A stretch of 26,428 nucleotides of DNA from Promethearchaeia archaeon (GCA_029856445.1 JAHQWY010000008.1:1-26428), one strand, 5' to 3'; positions 14,089-22,521 are shown, counted from the stretch's first letter. Translations and numbers: made by a program. Notes: a model not told the origin generated them from the letters alone.

Positions 14089-15201
14089 TTACCATAATAA
14101 TATTCTGCTGCAATTTTTACAAATCCCTTCATTTATTTGCATATTAATGCAGCTTTCGTGATACGGAGCTTTGCATTCTTGGCAAATGAAAATTTTTCCT
14201 GTATGTTCAGTAAAATCATAGCCACAGTATACACATTTACTTGTATAAGAAAAATTATCAGAATTGCTTGCATCCAATTCAATTATTTGAGAAGTTCCTG
14301 TTAATCCTGAGCCTCCAGAAGTGGGCGTTATATAGGTATTTTGTTGATTTGTTCTTGGTGTTTGATAAATTTGCTGTTGAGTTTGAGGTGTTTCCCAATT
14401 AGAAACATATCCTGCGGTTTGAGCTTTTGAAATCCCCATTTTCTGAGACACCTTCTCATCTAGAATATTAGTCATAATTAATGCAGATGCATATTTTCCT
14501 TTTGCTCCTCCTTTCTGTAGGTGTGTGTGACTTATCATATGAATAATTCTCCCCCCCATTTTTCCATAATCAAATTCAACAAGTACAGGAGATTCTCCCC
14601 ATTTATTTTGGATTTCCCAAGAATTAATAAGTACTCTGACAGCTTCATAATTAATAATTTGGATTGGAAAAGAACGGGTTTCTAGCCACCACCGAAATTC
14701 ATTTCTTTTTGTATTTTTTGCTGTTTGCTTCTGCCATTTACTCTGTTGGATTTCACTTATAACTCCCTCTAAAAATGGATGGTTTGGCTGAATAATTTGA
14801 CAGGGAACAACAGCATCGGCGGTTTTTGCACGATTCCATCTTATATACCCAGGAAAAATATTTTCTATTATACTTTGAATTGCCCAATCAGTAGTTATTA
14901 ACCAACCACCATTTGTTACAAATTCTTTTACTTTCGGATAAGCAGCATGAGGTATATCACTACCAGGACACCCTATAAGAACTACATCATATTGAGATAG
15001 ATTTTCTTTCATTATTTCTTTTTCTTTTATAACATTTTTCACTGAGGCATACATATGGTCTATTACCTTCTTGGGTTTTTCATACCTTCCACTAATCGCT
15101 AAAATTTTCCCATGTTTTTCTACTGCTTCTACAACATCCTTCTTATCCAGTGCTTCCATCTTGCGTTTCTTTACTTCCGAATAGATATCTTTCAAACTCA
15201 T
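14089..15201 (-). CDS. GATase1-like domain protein with C-terminal C4HC3 zinc finger
   Basis: A 370-residue protein with an unusual make-up. Residues about 30-250 look like a class I glutamine amidotransferase-like (ThuA-type) fold: KILAISGRYE, YDVVLIGCPGSDIP with a cysteine at the possible nucleophile elbow, FVTNGGWLITTDW, and GGRIIHMISHTH near the end. Residues about 268-318 are a Gln/Thr/Ser/Gly-rich linker. The last 48 residues form a zinc finger with C323, C326, C340, C343, H348, C351, C361 and C364, the C4-H-C3 order of PHD or RING-CH type fingers. The function is not known; the finger may bind protein partners. It is divergent from the dipeptidase gene. No catalytic triad was confirmed. 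Confidence 0.7.
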   Translation of the reverse strand: MSLKDIYSEVKKRKMEALDKKDVVEAVEKHGKILAISGRYEKPKKVIDHMYASVKNVIKEKEIMKENLSQYDVVLIGCPGSDIPHAAYPKVKEFVTNGGWLITTDWAIQSIIENIFPGYIRWNRAKTADAVVPCQIIQPNHPFLEGVISEIQQSKWQKQTAKNTKRNEFRWWLETRSFPIQIINYEAVRVLINSWEIQNKWGESPVLVEFDYGKMGGRIIHMISHTHLQKGGAKGKYASALIMTNILDEKVSQKMGISKAQTAGYVSNWETPQTQQQIYQTPRTNQQNTYITPTSGGSGLTGTSQIIELDASNSDNFSYTSKCVYCGYDFTEHTGKIFICQECKAPYHESCINMQINEGICKNCSRILLW

Positions 15202-15294
15202 TTAATCAGCCTTTAAATAAAATTATAAAGTATTTTGTGTTATTTTATAAATATTATAAAAAAAATATTATATATATTTTAGTTGATAGGGATA

Positions 15295-16791
15295 ATGTTG
15301 TCAAATTTAAGAGAATTAGGACAACCTTCTGAATTTTGGGAATATTTTGAACAAATTACTAAAATCCCTCGTTGTTCAGAGCACGAAGAAAAGGTAAGAA
15401 CTTATATAAAGGAAGAAGCTGAGAGATTAGGATTTATAACTAAAGTTGATAAAACAGGAAATCTTGTAGTACGAGTTTCAACAAAAGATAAACCAAAAGA
15501 AAGAGTTGTTTTACAATGTCATTTGGATATGGTTTGTGAAAAGAATGAAGCTGTTTCCCATGATTTTTCTAAGGACCCGTTAAAATTAAAAATACTTGAA
15601 ATTGACCAAGAAAAATGGGTTACCGCTGAAGGGACCACATTAGGCGCTGATAATGGGGTTGGTATAGGATATTTATTAACCTTTATGAAAAAAATTTATA
15701 ATAGGGAATTAAACTTTGATTCACTTGATTTTGATCTTTTATTTACTGTAGATGAAGAAATGGGATTGCGTGGTGCGTTTAAAATAGAAGACGATTTAAT
15801 TAGTGGTAATTATCTTATAAACTTAGATGCAGAAGACGAAAATTCGGTGATAATTGGATGTGCAGGAGGAAGAGTTACTTTCTTTCATATTAAAAAAGAA
15901 ACTATCAAGATAAGGAAGGAAGAAAATTTGATTCCAATAAAGATTTTTGTAGCTGGTTTAAAAGGAGGGCATTCTGGATCGGATATTCATTTAGGGAGAG
16001 GAAATGCCTTAAAGATTATAGGAGAAATCCTGTGGAAATTAAATTCCGAATTTAACATCCAACTTAAGTCAATAAATGGAGGAAACAGGACTAATGCGAT
16101 ACCAAGAGAAGCTAGCGCAATATTATTTATTAAGAACAAGGAATTATCTGATATTAAGAAATTCATAAGCAAGCTAATTTCTAAAATTAAGGTTCTCTTT
16201 GATGGCATAGATCCTAATTTAGATATTTCGATTCAGCAACAAGAAAAATTTGGAGATAATGAAGTTATTTCTAAAAAAATTCAAGATAATATTCTTAATG
16301 TTCTATACACTTTACCAAATGGTCCCCTTTCAATGCACCCAAAAATTAAGGGACTTGTTTTTACTTCTTCAAATCTAGGAGTCATAAGAACTAATGAGGA
16401 GAAGATTGAAATTAAATTAAGTCAACGGAGTTTAAGTGAGTATTTTAAAACTGTTATCTGGGAAAAAGCTGTTTCTTTATTCAAGCTAACAGATTTAGAG
16501 ATTGATATTAATATAGATTCTGATTATCCGGGTTGGCAGCCAGATTTCGATGTGAAACTTCTAAAATTAACAAAGGATGCTTTTAAATCAGAATTTAACA
16601 AAGAAATTGAAGTTAAAGCTATTCATGCAGGTTTAGAATGTGGAATTTTGAAGAAAAAGTTTCCAGACATGGATATGATTTCGATAGGGCCAAATAATGT
16701 AGGAGCTCACTCCCCTGATGAGAGAATATCTATAGTTTCAGTTGAGAAAATCTGGAATTTCTTGATATCATTATTAAAAAAATTAAATTAA
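15295..16791 (+). CDS. pepD: PepD-type aminoacyl-histidine dipeptidase (M20C)
   Basis: Metallopeptidase of the M20C family, 498 residues from ATG 15295, cleaving Xaa-His and related dipeptides; cytoplasmic. The di-zinc ligands are visible in order: QCHLDMVCE (His, Asp), LGADNGVGIG (bridging Asp), TVDEEMGL (general-base Glu and ligand Glu), NLDAEDE (Asp) and the C-terminal GPNNVGAHSPDE (His). The inserted lid domain contains GGHSGSDI and NAIPREA. The N-terminal FEQITKIPRCSEHEE is typical. An upstream TTG at 15283 would add four residues and is less likely. It is divergent from the zinc-finger gene across about 93 bases, and no operon partner is evident. Confidence 0.9.
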   Translation: MLSNLRELGQPSEFWEYFEQITKIPRCSEHEEKVRTYIKEEAERLGFITKVDKTGNLVVRVSTKDKPKERVVLQCHLDMVCEKNEAVSHDFSKDPLKLKILEIDQEKWVTAEGTTLGADNGVGIGYLLTFMKKIYNRELNFDSLDFDLLFTVDEEMGLRGAFKIEDDLISGNYLINLDAEDENSVIIGCAGGRVTFFHIKKETIKIRKEENLIPIKIFVAGLKGGHSGSDIHLGRGNALKIIGEILWKLNSEFNIQLKSINGGNRTNAIPREASAILFIKNKELSDIKKFISKLISKIKVLFDGIDPNLDISIQQQEKFGDNEVISKKIQDNILNVLYTLPNGPLSMHPKIKGLVFTSSNLGVIRTNEEKIEIKLSQRSLSEYFKTVIWEKAVSLFKLTDLEIDINIDSDYPGWQPDFDVKLLKLTKDAFKSEFNKEIEVKAIHAGLECGILKKKFPDMDMISIGPNNVGAHSPDERISIVSVEKIWNFLISLLKKLN

Positions 16792-16863
16792 AATATCAAG
16801 ATTAAATTGATAGTATTTGAAAAAATTATTAAATCGTAATAAATAATTTATTTATAGTTTATT

Positions 16864-17376
16864 ATGCAAAAACAACCACCGACTAAATCAGGACCTAAAA
16901 AAGAAGATGTTATTGGTTCTGAGACTGTGCTAGAGAAAATTAGAAGGAAAACTCCGTGGATTCTCGGAAATAAACTTAGAAAACCAAAAGTAAATTTCCC
17001 AAAATTTAAATTACCGAGATTATCACTACCCATGCCTTCAAGGTCTATAAGCATAATAGGGGTATTTATAATTCTTTTTATACTTCAGACTGGGATAGCA
17101 TATTTAGTTGTAAGAAAACCCCCCGCATTAGGAGCAAATTCGGCGGGAGACCCTATTTTTATTATTGAGAGTATTAACGAAGCTTTTATAATTGAGAGTA
17201 TTGTAGCTTCGATGCTTATTATATTATGCTCAACTGGATTTATATTTTTGTATCGTGCATCTAAATATATATATGATCGAAAAATGGCAATTACAATTCT
17301 TACTATTGGAATTTTGTTGATACTGATAACATTTGTCGCCTTACAATACATAATATCGGTTAAAACAGGAAATTAG
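16864..17376 (+). CDS. Three-span membrane protein, possible Ost3/Ost6-like subunit
   Basis: A 170-residue protein. The first 60 residues are basic and proline-rich (KKEDVIGSE, KPKVNFPKFKLPRLSLPMPS) and probably cytoplasmic. Spans lie at about 61-83, 109-131 and 141-163. The segment from about 111, with ESIVASMLIILCSTGFIFLY, RASKYIYDRK and a final LQYIISVK, resembles the C-terminal membrane helices of eukaryotic Ost3/Ost6 (E[ST]-x-V..., small-residue helix, a D/K loop, final helix then K). Subunits of that kind have been reported in Asgard archaea. There is no thioredoxin domain, so an oxidoreductase role is excluded. The match is remembered, not aligned, and should be treated as tentative. 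ATG 16864 lacks a Shine-Dalgarno and may be leaderless. Confidence 0.45.
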   Translation: MQKQPPTKSGPKKEDVIGSETVLEKIRRKTPWILGNKLRKPKVNFPKFKLPRLSLPMPSRSISIIGVFIILFILQTGIAYLVVRKPPALGANSAGDPIFIIESINEAFIIESIVASMLIILCSTGFIFLYRASKYIYDRKMAITILTIGILLILITFVALQYIISVKTGN

Positions 17377-17394
17377 AATTAATAAACACTAAAT

Positions 17395-17520
17395 AATCAT
17401 CCATCATTTCTGAACACCTCCCACAATTTATAATGGATGTATATGAACGGATGCGAGTTCTTCTCTATTCTTTCGAACCCACATTCTGGGAGTTAAGTTT
17501 ATTATTAAACCTACTGTGAA
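17395..17520. ncRNA. Structured, GC-richer intergenic segment (candidate RNA)
   Basis: Between two convergent genes, the base composition changes to a less AT-rich stretch. Possible helices are CATCCAT (17398-17404) with ATGGATG (17433-17439), CTCCCA (17418-17423) with TGGGAG (17487-17492), which interleave as in a pseudoknot, GAAC/GTTC (17445-17460), and GTTTA/TAAAC about 17498-17511. An alternative local hairpin is CCCA/TGGG around 17478-17490. It contains GGGAGTTAAG, which recalls 5S rRNA, but the rest does not fit 5S. Strand is not decided. It could be a small RNA or just part of the 3' regions of the two genes. Confidence 0.3.
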
Positions 17521-17550
17521 TTAATCACTTATGCTTCTTTAAGATTGATA

Positions 17551-17570
17551 AATAAAAAAAAGAAAAAAAA
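17551..17570 (-). terminator. T-rich terminator after gcvH
   Basis: On the minus strand two runs of eight and seven T, separated by one C, lie about 30 bases beyond the gcvH stop, fitting an archaeal U-tract terminator. Confidence 0.5.
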
Positions 17571-17597
17571 TCGAGTAAAAATGAAATTTTTGGCTTA

Positions 17598-17990
17598 TTA
17601 TCCAATAAATGCATTGTAAGCTGCTTCGTCTAATAAATTACCCTTTTCAGCATCCCAGTTTGAAGGATCTATTTTATAAAGCCAAGCTGCAAAAGCATCT
17701 TCATTAATCTTTTCTGGCTCATCCATTAAATCTACATTAATTTCAGTGACTGTTCCAGAGACAGGGCTATAGATGTCTCCAACAGCTTTACTGCTTTCTA
17801 CAGTACAATCTATTGGATCGCTAGTAGGCTCATCTCCATCCATTTTTACTTGTTCTAGTTCAGCACCATCAAGACCCTCTACATCAACAAAAGAAATCTC
17901 ACCTAATTGTTCAGCAGCATAAGGGGTGATTCCTACTTCTTTTGTTCCATCATCAAACCATTGATGTGTTTTAGTAAACCATTTAGCCAT
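17598..17990 (-). CDS. gcvH: Glycine cleavage system H protein (lipoyl carrier)
   Basis: Lipoylated carrier of the glycine cleavage complex, 130 residues. The N-terminal THQWFDDGTKEVGITPYAAEQLGEI and the lipoyl loop VESSKAVGDIYSPVSGTV (modified Lys68) are diagnostic, and the end WLYKIDPSNWD matches the H-protein C-terminus. Between the two strands lies a longer acidic loop (about 40-62) than in common H proteins. No gcvT or gcvP is next to it, so it may serve complexes encoded elsewhere or act in lipoate metabolism as a carrier. GGAG lies about ten bases before ATG 17990. It is followed by a T-rich terminator. Confidence 0.9.
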   Translation of the reverse strand: MAKWFTKTHQWFDDGTKEVGITPYAAEQLGEISFVDVEGLDGAELEQVKMDGDEPTSDPIDCTVESSKAVGDIYSPVSGTVTEINVDLMDEPEKINEDAFAAWLYKIDPSNWDAEKGNLLDEAAYNAFIG

Positions 17991-18088
17991 TTTTATCTAA
18001 CTCCTTATAAATTTATTTGTGAAACAAAATAATATTGAATTAAATAGTATGTTTTTATTAATTAAGGTAATAATTTAAAATTTTATTA

Positions 18089-18955
18089 TTGAGATTAAAG
18101 TCAGATAATTTGAATGATATGGCTTTAAAACTAAGGAAGAAACTAAATTTCTATAATGAATTTAAAGATGTATATTTTGAAATCATAAATGATTTTAAAT
18201 TTGATTATCATAAAGACTGTAAAGCACGTGATTATCTCTCAGGTATATTAGCAAAAAAAAACCACCTATGGAAAATTGAGAATATTTTAAAATCTTTTAA
18301 AAAACTTGTTGTATCAAAACCTGTAATTTTAATTTATGGATGTGGTCCTTCATTAGAAGTGACAGTTGATATAATATTAAACCAAAAAGGTAGAAATTTT
18401 TTTAATACATTTATCAATTTAGCTGCTGATGGTGCTTCAGTTTTTTTAAGAGAAAAAAATATCGGAATTGATGGGATATTTACAGATTTGGACGGAATTA
18501 CTAAAAAGGAATTTAATTATTCAAATTTTAATATAGTTCATGCTCATGGAGATAATATTGAAATGTTAAAGCATTTTGAGAAGGATATACTAAATTTTGA
18601 AAACGTTATAGGGACGACTCAAGTGGAACCCCTTAAGAACATTATAAACCCTGGAGGTTTTACAGATGGAGATAGAATTCTTTTTTTTATTCATAAATTA
18701 TTAAATCCCTCTCAAATGATATTTCTTATCGGAATGGATTTTCAAAATAAAGTTGGGAAATATTCAAAATTGGATATTATGAACGATCAAGAAGCGAATT
18801 TGATCAAAAAAAAGAAATTACGTTATGCAGTTGAACTAATAGAATGGATTAAAACTAAAATACCAAATGAGATGTTTTTTATAAATTCTGAGATCGTTTC
18901 AGATAAATATAAATATATTACTATACAAGAGTTTATTGAAATGATTAATTCTTGA
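18089..18955 (+). CDS. mptE: 6-hydroxymethyl-7,8-dihydropterin diphosphokinase, MptE type
   Basis: Archaeal enzyme (DUF115 family) that transfers diphosphate from ATP to 6-hydroxymethyldihydropterin on the way to tetrahydropterin C1 carriers; unrelated to bacterial FolK. Motifs in order: GCGPSLE (about 84-90), LAADGAS, IFTDLDG (130-136), VHAHGDNIEML (150-160), IGTTQVEP, NPGGFTDGDR and IGMDFQNKVGKYSK. The closing KLRYAVELIEWI helix is typical. The start is uncertain: TTG 18089 gives 288 residues, ATG 18119 gives 278. It ends four bases from the opposing recombinase gene. A folate/pterin C1 pathway would fit with the nearby gcvH, but that is inference. Confidence 0.88.
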   Translation: MRLKSDNLNDMALKLRKKLNFYNEFKDVYFEIINDFKFDYHKDCKARDYLSGILAKKNHLWKIENILKSFKKLVVSKPVILIYGCGPSLEVTVDIILNQKGRNFFNTFINLAADGASVFLREKNIGIDGIFTDLDGITKKEFNYSNFNIVHAHGDNIEMLKHFEKDILNFENVIGTTQVEPLKNIINPGGFTDGDRILFFIHKLLNPSQMIFLIGMDFQNKVGKYSKLDIMNDQEANLIKKKKLRYAVELIEWIKTKIPNEMFFINSEIVSDKYKYITIQEFIEMINS

Positions 18956-18959
18956 ATCA

Positions 18960-19778
18960 TTAAATCTTATGATCTTGAATTCCCTTTGATGTAATTTTAT
19001 AAAGAATTTTTTTTTCTGAAAGATTTAATGAATTAACTAATTGAATATAATTCATTTCTTTATCTTTTTTTCTTAAATACACGTATTCTGAAAAGAAATG
19101 ATTTAAATACTGATTTCCTACTGGTATCTCTCGGATTATTGCTTTTTCAGAGAAATTAGAGGCCACTTGGGAAGTAGCTATTGTAATCAAATTGTATTTT
19201 AACGTAAACTCATCAATTTTATTCAAAATCTTTAAAAAAACATCTTTTGCTTTATTGAATGATATATTTCTATTGCCTAATTCAGATCTAAAATGATTGT
19301 TAATTGAGTCGATAATCAACAAACCTCCACGATTTTTTATAATAGTTTTTTCAAAATCCTTTAAAGTAAGCAAAAATGCCGAGTTACTCATAATTTTGGA
19401 TACTAACACACTTTCAAGGACACGATGAATTTCAAACTCAGAATCAGCTAATAATTCTCTTACTCGTTCTGGTCGAAATGTGTTTTCTGTATCAAAATAA
19501 AATGTATACTTAGAATGTCCTGTACCTAATATTTTATTGAGATGTTTATAGGATTGAACACATAATTGATGACATAATTGGGTTTTACCTGTTTTGTTAG
19601 ATCCAAATATTAAATACTTTTTCTTTGAATAAAATCCACCTCCTATTACCTCATCAAAATTTCTGGAATCTAAGGGTAAAATTATTTGATCTTTTAGCTG
19701 ATCTTTAGATATAGAAATAATTTGGCTAGGAGTAATAACTTGAGACTCTTTAATTTCTAAAATATCATGAAGGTACAT
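18960..19778 (-). CDS. Rad51/RadA-like RecA-fold ATPase (RadA paralogue)
   Basis: A 272-residue RecA-fold protein. Walker A is GSNKTGKTQ (59-67), Walker B is GGLLIIDS (151-158), and the RadA-type FDTENTFRPERV (95-106) follows the first sheet. ATSQVASNF matches the L2/sensor area. Compared with RadA it has only a short N-terminal part without a helix-hairpin-helix DNA-binding domain and lacks the full polymerisation segment, so it is more likely a paralogue such as RadB or aRadC that assists recombination. It converges with mptE. ATG 19778. Confidence 0.75.
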   Translation of the reverse strand: MYLHDILEIKESQVITPSQIISISKDQLKDQIILPLDSRNFDEVIGGGFYSKKKYLIFGSNKTGKTQLCHQLCVQSYKHLNKILGTGHSKYTFYFDTENTFRPERVRELLADSEFEIHRVLESVLVSKIMSNSAFLLTLKDFEKTIIKNRGGLLIIDSINNHFRSELGNRNISFNKAKDVFLKILNKIDEFTLKYNLITIATSQVASNFSEKAIIREIPVGNQYLNHFFSEYVYLRKKDKEMNYIQLVNSLNLSEKKILYKITSKGIQDHKI

Positions 19779-19948
19779 TTATGAGTATTAAGGTAATTTA
19801 AATTTAAATATAGTATGCAAATACTAATTAAAACCTAAATAATTAATCTATGAAAGATAAGAATAAAAACGAAAAATTAATTTAAAAATAAATATAAAAT
19901 AAATATCATAGTGCTAAATTTTTGGAAAAAACACTAATATCCAGTAAA

Positions 19949-20560
19949 ATGGCTAAAAAGAAAAAAGAGACTTGCCCGTATTGTGGAAAGAGTTTTGCTT
20001 ATTTATCACGTCATAAATGTAAAATAAAAGAAAGAATTGAAGGACCAATAGATGAAAAATCAGATATTGAACGAAGAATTGAAAGGATAGAAGAAAAAAA
20101 AAAAGAATTTAGTAGAGCATTACGTAAAAATGAAAAATTAGTTTTAGATATTATTAATCGAGAGAAAGAACTATATTTTAATGATCTTCGTCGACTAAGT
20201 GATATTGAATCTAATGAATTAGAGGAAATTTTGGATGTTTTATCCTTACAATCCAAAATAAATATAAAAAGAGAGTTAGTTGACGCTTCTTGGACAAAAT
20301 TTATTAAATCAATTGAACAGATAGATGTTAAAGTTAAGACCGTTAAAATAGATAAAGAACGTAAAGATTTTATATGGAATATGTTTTCTAGACAACCCTG
20401 TTTTATCTGTCCTTTTAGAAGTAAGTGTAACGATACAAATTTAGACCAATTTAATCCATTTCAATGCCCGTGGTTAACCGAGTGGATTGAGGCTTCATCA
20501 AACGGTAAAGAGTATAATATAAATTTTGAGGAAATAGAAGCACGTTTACAAGACATTTAA
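19949..20560 (+). CDS. RPC34-like protein: zinc finger, coiled coil, winged helix and C-terminal Fe-S motif
   Basis: A 203-residue protein from ATG 19949; an upstream TTG at 19922 would add nine residues. N-terminal zinc finger: C9, C12, H22, C24 (CPYCGKSFAYLSRHKC). A charged coiled coil spans about 36-60. A winged-helix-like segment covers about 60-120 (NEKLVLDIINREKELYFNDL). The end has C151, C154, C160 and C173 in PCFICPFRSKC...CPWLTEW, matching the cubane-cluster motif of eukaryotic RNA polymerase III subunit RPC34 (RPC39) and its archaeal homologues. This predicts a transcription factor that contacts polymerase and opens or stabilises promoter complexes. An N-terminal zinc finger is not part of RPC34 as I know it. 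The gene abuts the opposing methyltransferase with no spacer. Confidence 0.65.
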   Translation: MAKKKKETCPYCGKSFAYLSRHKCKIKERIEGPIDEKSDIERRIERIEEKKKEFSRALRKNEKLVLDIINREKELYFNDLRRLSDIESNELEEILDVLSLQSKINIKRELVDASWTKFIKSIEQIDVKVKTVKIDKERKDFIWNMFSRQPCFICPFRSKCNDTNLDQFNPFQCPWLTEWIEASSNGKEYNINFEEIEARLQDI

Positions 20561-21208
20561 TCACTTCTTCTGCAATCCAATGAGATAAATTTCATTACTT
20601 TTCTTTTTGGAAGATTTTGGTTTATATGCTTTCAATAATTTAAATTCAGTCTTAATTTTAGAAAATAATTTTTTAAAATCAGATCCTTGAAAAGTCTTTA
20701 ACACTAGAACGCCCCTTACTTTTAAATGGATTTTAACAATGTCAAGAATATTATAACATAGATTTATTTGGTTTAAATGGTCAGAAAATTTATTACCAAT
20801 TTTATTAATTGAAGCATCAGATATTATTAAATCTATTTTGTTTTGAAAATAAGATTGAACCATATTAGGAAAATCAGGATTTGTAAAATCCATCAAGAGA
20901 AAATCAACATTTTCAATCGACGATATTTTTTTAATATCAACACCTAATATCTTATAATGATCTCGATGGTAAAACTGATCATTATATCTAATTATATTAT
21001 GCTCTGCAAATTCTTTGGCAACTTGAAGCCAAGAACCTGGAGCAGATCCTAGATCTAGAATATAGAATGCTCTTTTGAAAATATTGTACCTTTTCTGAAT
21101 ATCTAATAATTTGTATGCTGATCTTGCTCTAAATCCTTCCTTTCTTGCTTTCTGATAATGAGGATCTTTTTTATGATTACTTTGGTGATTTGTCAAGATG
21201 TTTTTCAA
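20561..21208 (-). CDS. rlmE: RlmE/FtsJ-type rRNA 2'-O-methyltransferase
   Basis: SAM-dependent 2'-O-ribose methyltransferase of the FtsJ family, 215 residues. The N-terminal RKEGFRARSAYKLLDIQKRY has the first catalytic Lys. The SAM-binding loop is ILDLGSAPGSWLQVA (about 49-63). DLIISDASIN has the catalytic Asp, VLVLKTFQG the second Lys, and SNEIYLIG the final Glu, giving the K-D-K-E tetrad. The likely target is 23S rRNA U in the A-loop, though tRNA targets (Trm7-like) are possible. It is the last gene of a run RecA-fold ATPase - trm1 - this gene, 11 bases after trm1. Confidence 0.9.
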   Translation of the reverse strand: MKNILTNHQSNHKKDPHYQKARKEGFRARSAYKLLDIQKRYNIFKRAFYILDLGSAPGSWLQVAKEFAEHNIIRYNDQFYHRDHYKILGVDIKKISSIENVDFLLMDFTNPDFPNMVQSYFQNKIDLIISDASINKIGNKFSDHLNQINLCYNILDIVKIHLKVRGVLVLKTFQGSDFKKLFSKIKTEFKLLKAYKPKSSKKKSNEIYLIGLQKK

Positions 21209-21219
21209 ATCTAATAATC

Positions 21220-22467
21220 TTATAATTCTAATAATATATTTTTAATTGAAATTATATCCAAATTCGTTTTGATTGATAAAAAATCAAAATGAGTTCTTGA
21301 AGCTTGGTATCCCTTTTCTTTTATTTTCAATAGAAGATCATCTAATTTTGGAACATTTGTGAGTTTTAGGTTTTTGCTTAATTTATGGATATTATAATAA
21401 AAGGGGGGCATATTAATCTCCTCTTGAATAAAATTTAATATTTTACTCATCTTTTTCTTATTTCTATATTGAAGTTCTTGATTTAAAAGGATCGTTTCCT
21501 TAACAAATCGTAGATCACAGATTTCATTAATCCATAAAGGTCCTGCATATTCTATATGATTATCTCTCTTACAAATCGGACAATGATTAGGTAATTTTAA
21601 AATATTATCTCGAAAAGTTGAGTGATACCCACAATTATTACAATGAATTAAATAACCATAATTCTTAAAATATTGTGAGATTTTCTTTCTATTTTTGAAT
21701 GTCAAGCAAAAAACTCTTATAAAATGTGAGGAATAAAATGTTAATAGTGGTATTATACCCATTTTGTTTATATTTGCAATTCTTGAAATAAAATATATTA
21801 AAATTCGAGCGCCAATTTCCTTACAAAAATCAGTATGTAAAGGTTTTGACATATATTTTCGAATACAACTTTTTGGCCTTACTCCAAATAAAACTGCTGT
21901 GTCAGTAGCGGTAATACATAGTAATCCATCTACTTTTTGTATAGCTTTAAAAGCTCCATCTATATATAGGTTAGGTGTACCAAATGGATCAATTGAGATT
22001 ATATTAGGTTTCTGTGAATTGATATCTGAGGATATATAAGCTTTTTGTGCAATTTCTGAAAATAAGAGGTTTGCTTCTTTCCCTGATACTTCAACATGAG
22101 CGGGGTGATTATCAATTCTGTTTAATAATAAATTTTTTTTGATTAAATTAACAGCTATTGGATTGATGTCATTTATATAGATTTTCTTAATATTTTTGCA
22201 TTCTTTTAATATTCGAATAGAACTTATTCCTGAAGCTGCCATTGAATCTACAATTACGAGTGGATTTTGGTTAACTAATCTGTTGTAAGCTATAATTGCT
22301 AGGTTAGAAATATCTCTATTGATTTCCATTTTTTGATTATAGAAAACGGTCATGGATTTTGATGGAATCGAATCTTTATCGGTAGCATGTATATAAAATT
22401 CAGCGTTTCCTTCTTTAATTGTACTTAAATTAGAATTAATCAATTCTTTTTTTTTTGCCATTCTCAT
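21220..22467 (-). CDS. trm1: tRNA (guanine-26 N2)-dimethyltransferase Trm1
   Basis: Archaeal/eukaryotic Trm1, which dimethylates G26 at the tRNA core using SAM. It has 415 residues. KEGNAEFYIHA near the start and VDSMAASGISSIRIL (SAM motif) are typical; ISIDPFGTPNLYIDGA carries the catalytic DPFG motif. The C-terminal domain has a zinc-binding CNNCGYHSTFR and NHCPICKR, then GPLWINEICD. The ATG at 22467 is followed by a run of ten A in the KKK codons, a possible slippage or error site. It lies 54 bases after the RecA-fold ATPase gene and 11 bases before rlmE. Confidence 0.94.
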   Translation of the reverse strand: MRMAKKKELINSNLSTIKEGNAEFYIHATDKDSIPSKSMTVFYNQKMEINRDISNLAIIAYNRLVNQNPLVIVDSMAASGISSIRILKECKNIKKIYINDINPIAVNLIKKNLLLNRIDNHPAHVEVSGKEANLLFSEIAQKAYISSDINSQKPNIISIDPFGTPNLYIDGAFKAIQKVDGLLCITATDTAVLFGVRPKSCIRKYMSKPLHTDFCKEIGARILIYFISRIANINKMGIIPLLTFYSSHFIRVFCLTFKNRKKISQYFKNYGYLIHCNNCGYHSTFRDNILKLPNHCPICKRDNHIEYAGPLWINEICDLRFVKETILLNQELQYRNKKKMSKILNFIQEEINMPPFYYNIHKLSKNLKLTNVPKLDDLLLKIKEKGYQASRTHFDFLSIKTNLDIISIKNILLEL

Positions 22468-22521
22468 TTATATATTATCTACAAAACAAATTAAATTTTA
22501 TAATTCTTATAACTATTATTA

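Noticed and set aside
17465..17500. tRNA T-arm suggested by GTTCGAA on the minus strand and TTCGAAC on the plus strand
   Set aside because: Five-pair stems cannot be formed around either loop and no acceptor, D or anticodon arms are present.
17430..17550. 5S rRNA suggested by GGGAGTTAAG and a preceding CGAAC
   Set aside because: The distance between CGAAC and GGGAGTTAAG is too long for loop C. No terminal helix I could be formed between the expected ends, and helix II/III partners are missing.
22440..22467. Run of ten A at the start of trm1 as a phase-variable switch
   Set aside because: It encodes the lysines of MAKKKE; the frame is intact, and poly-A runs are common in such AT-rich genes. 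No evidence of variation is available.
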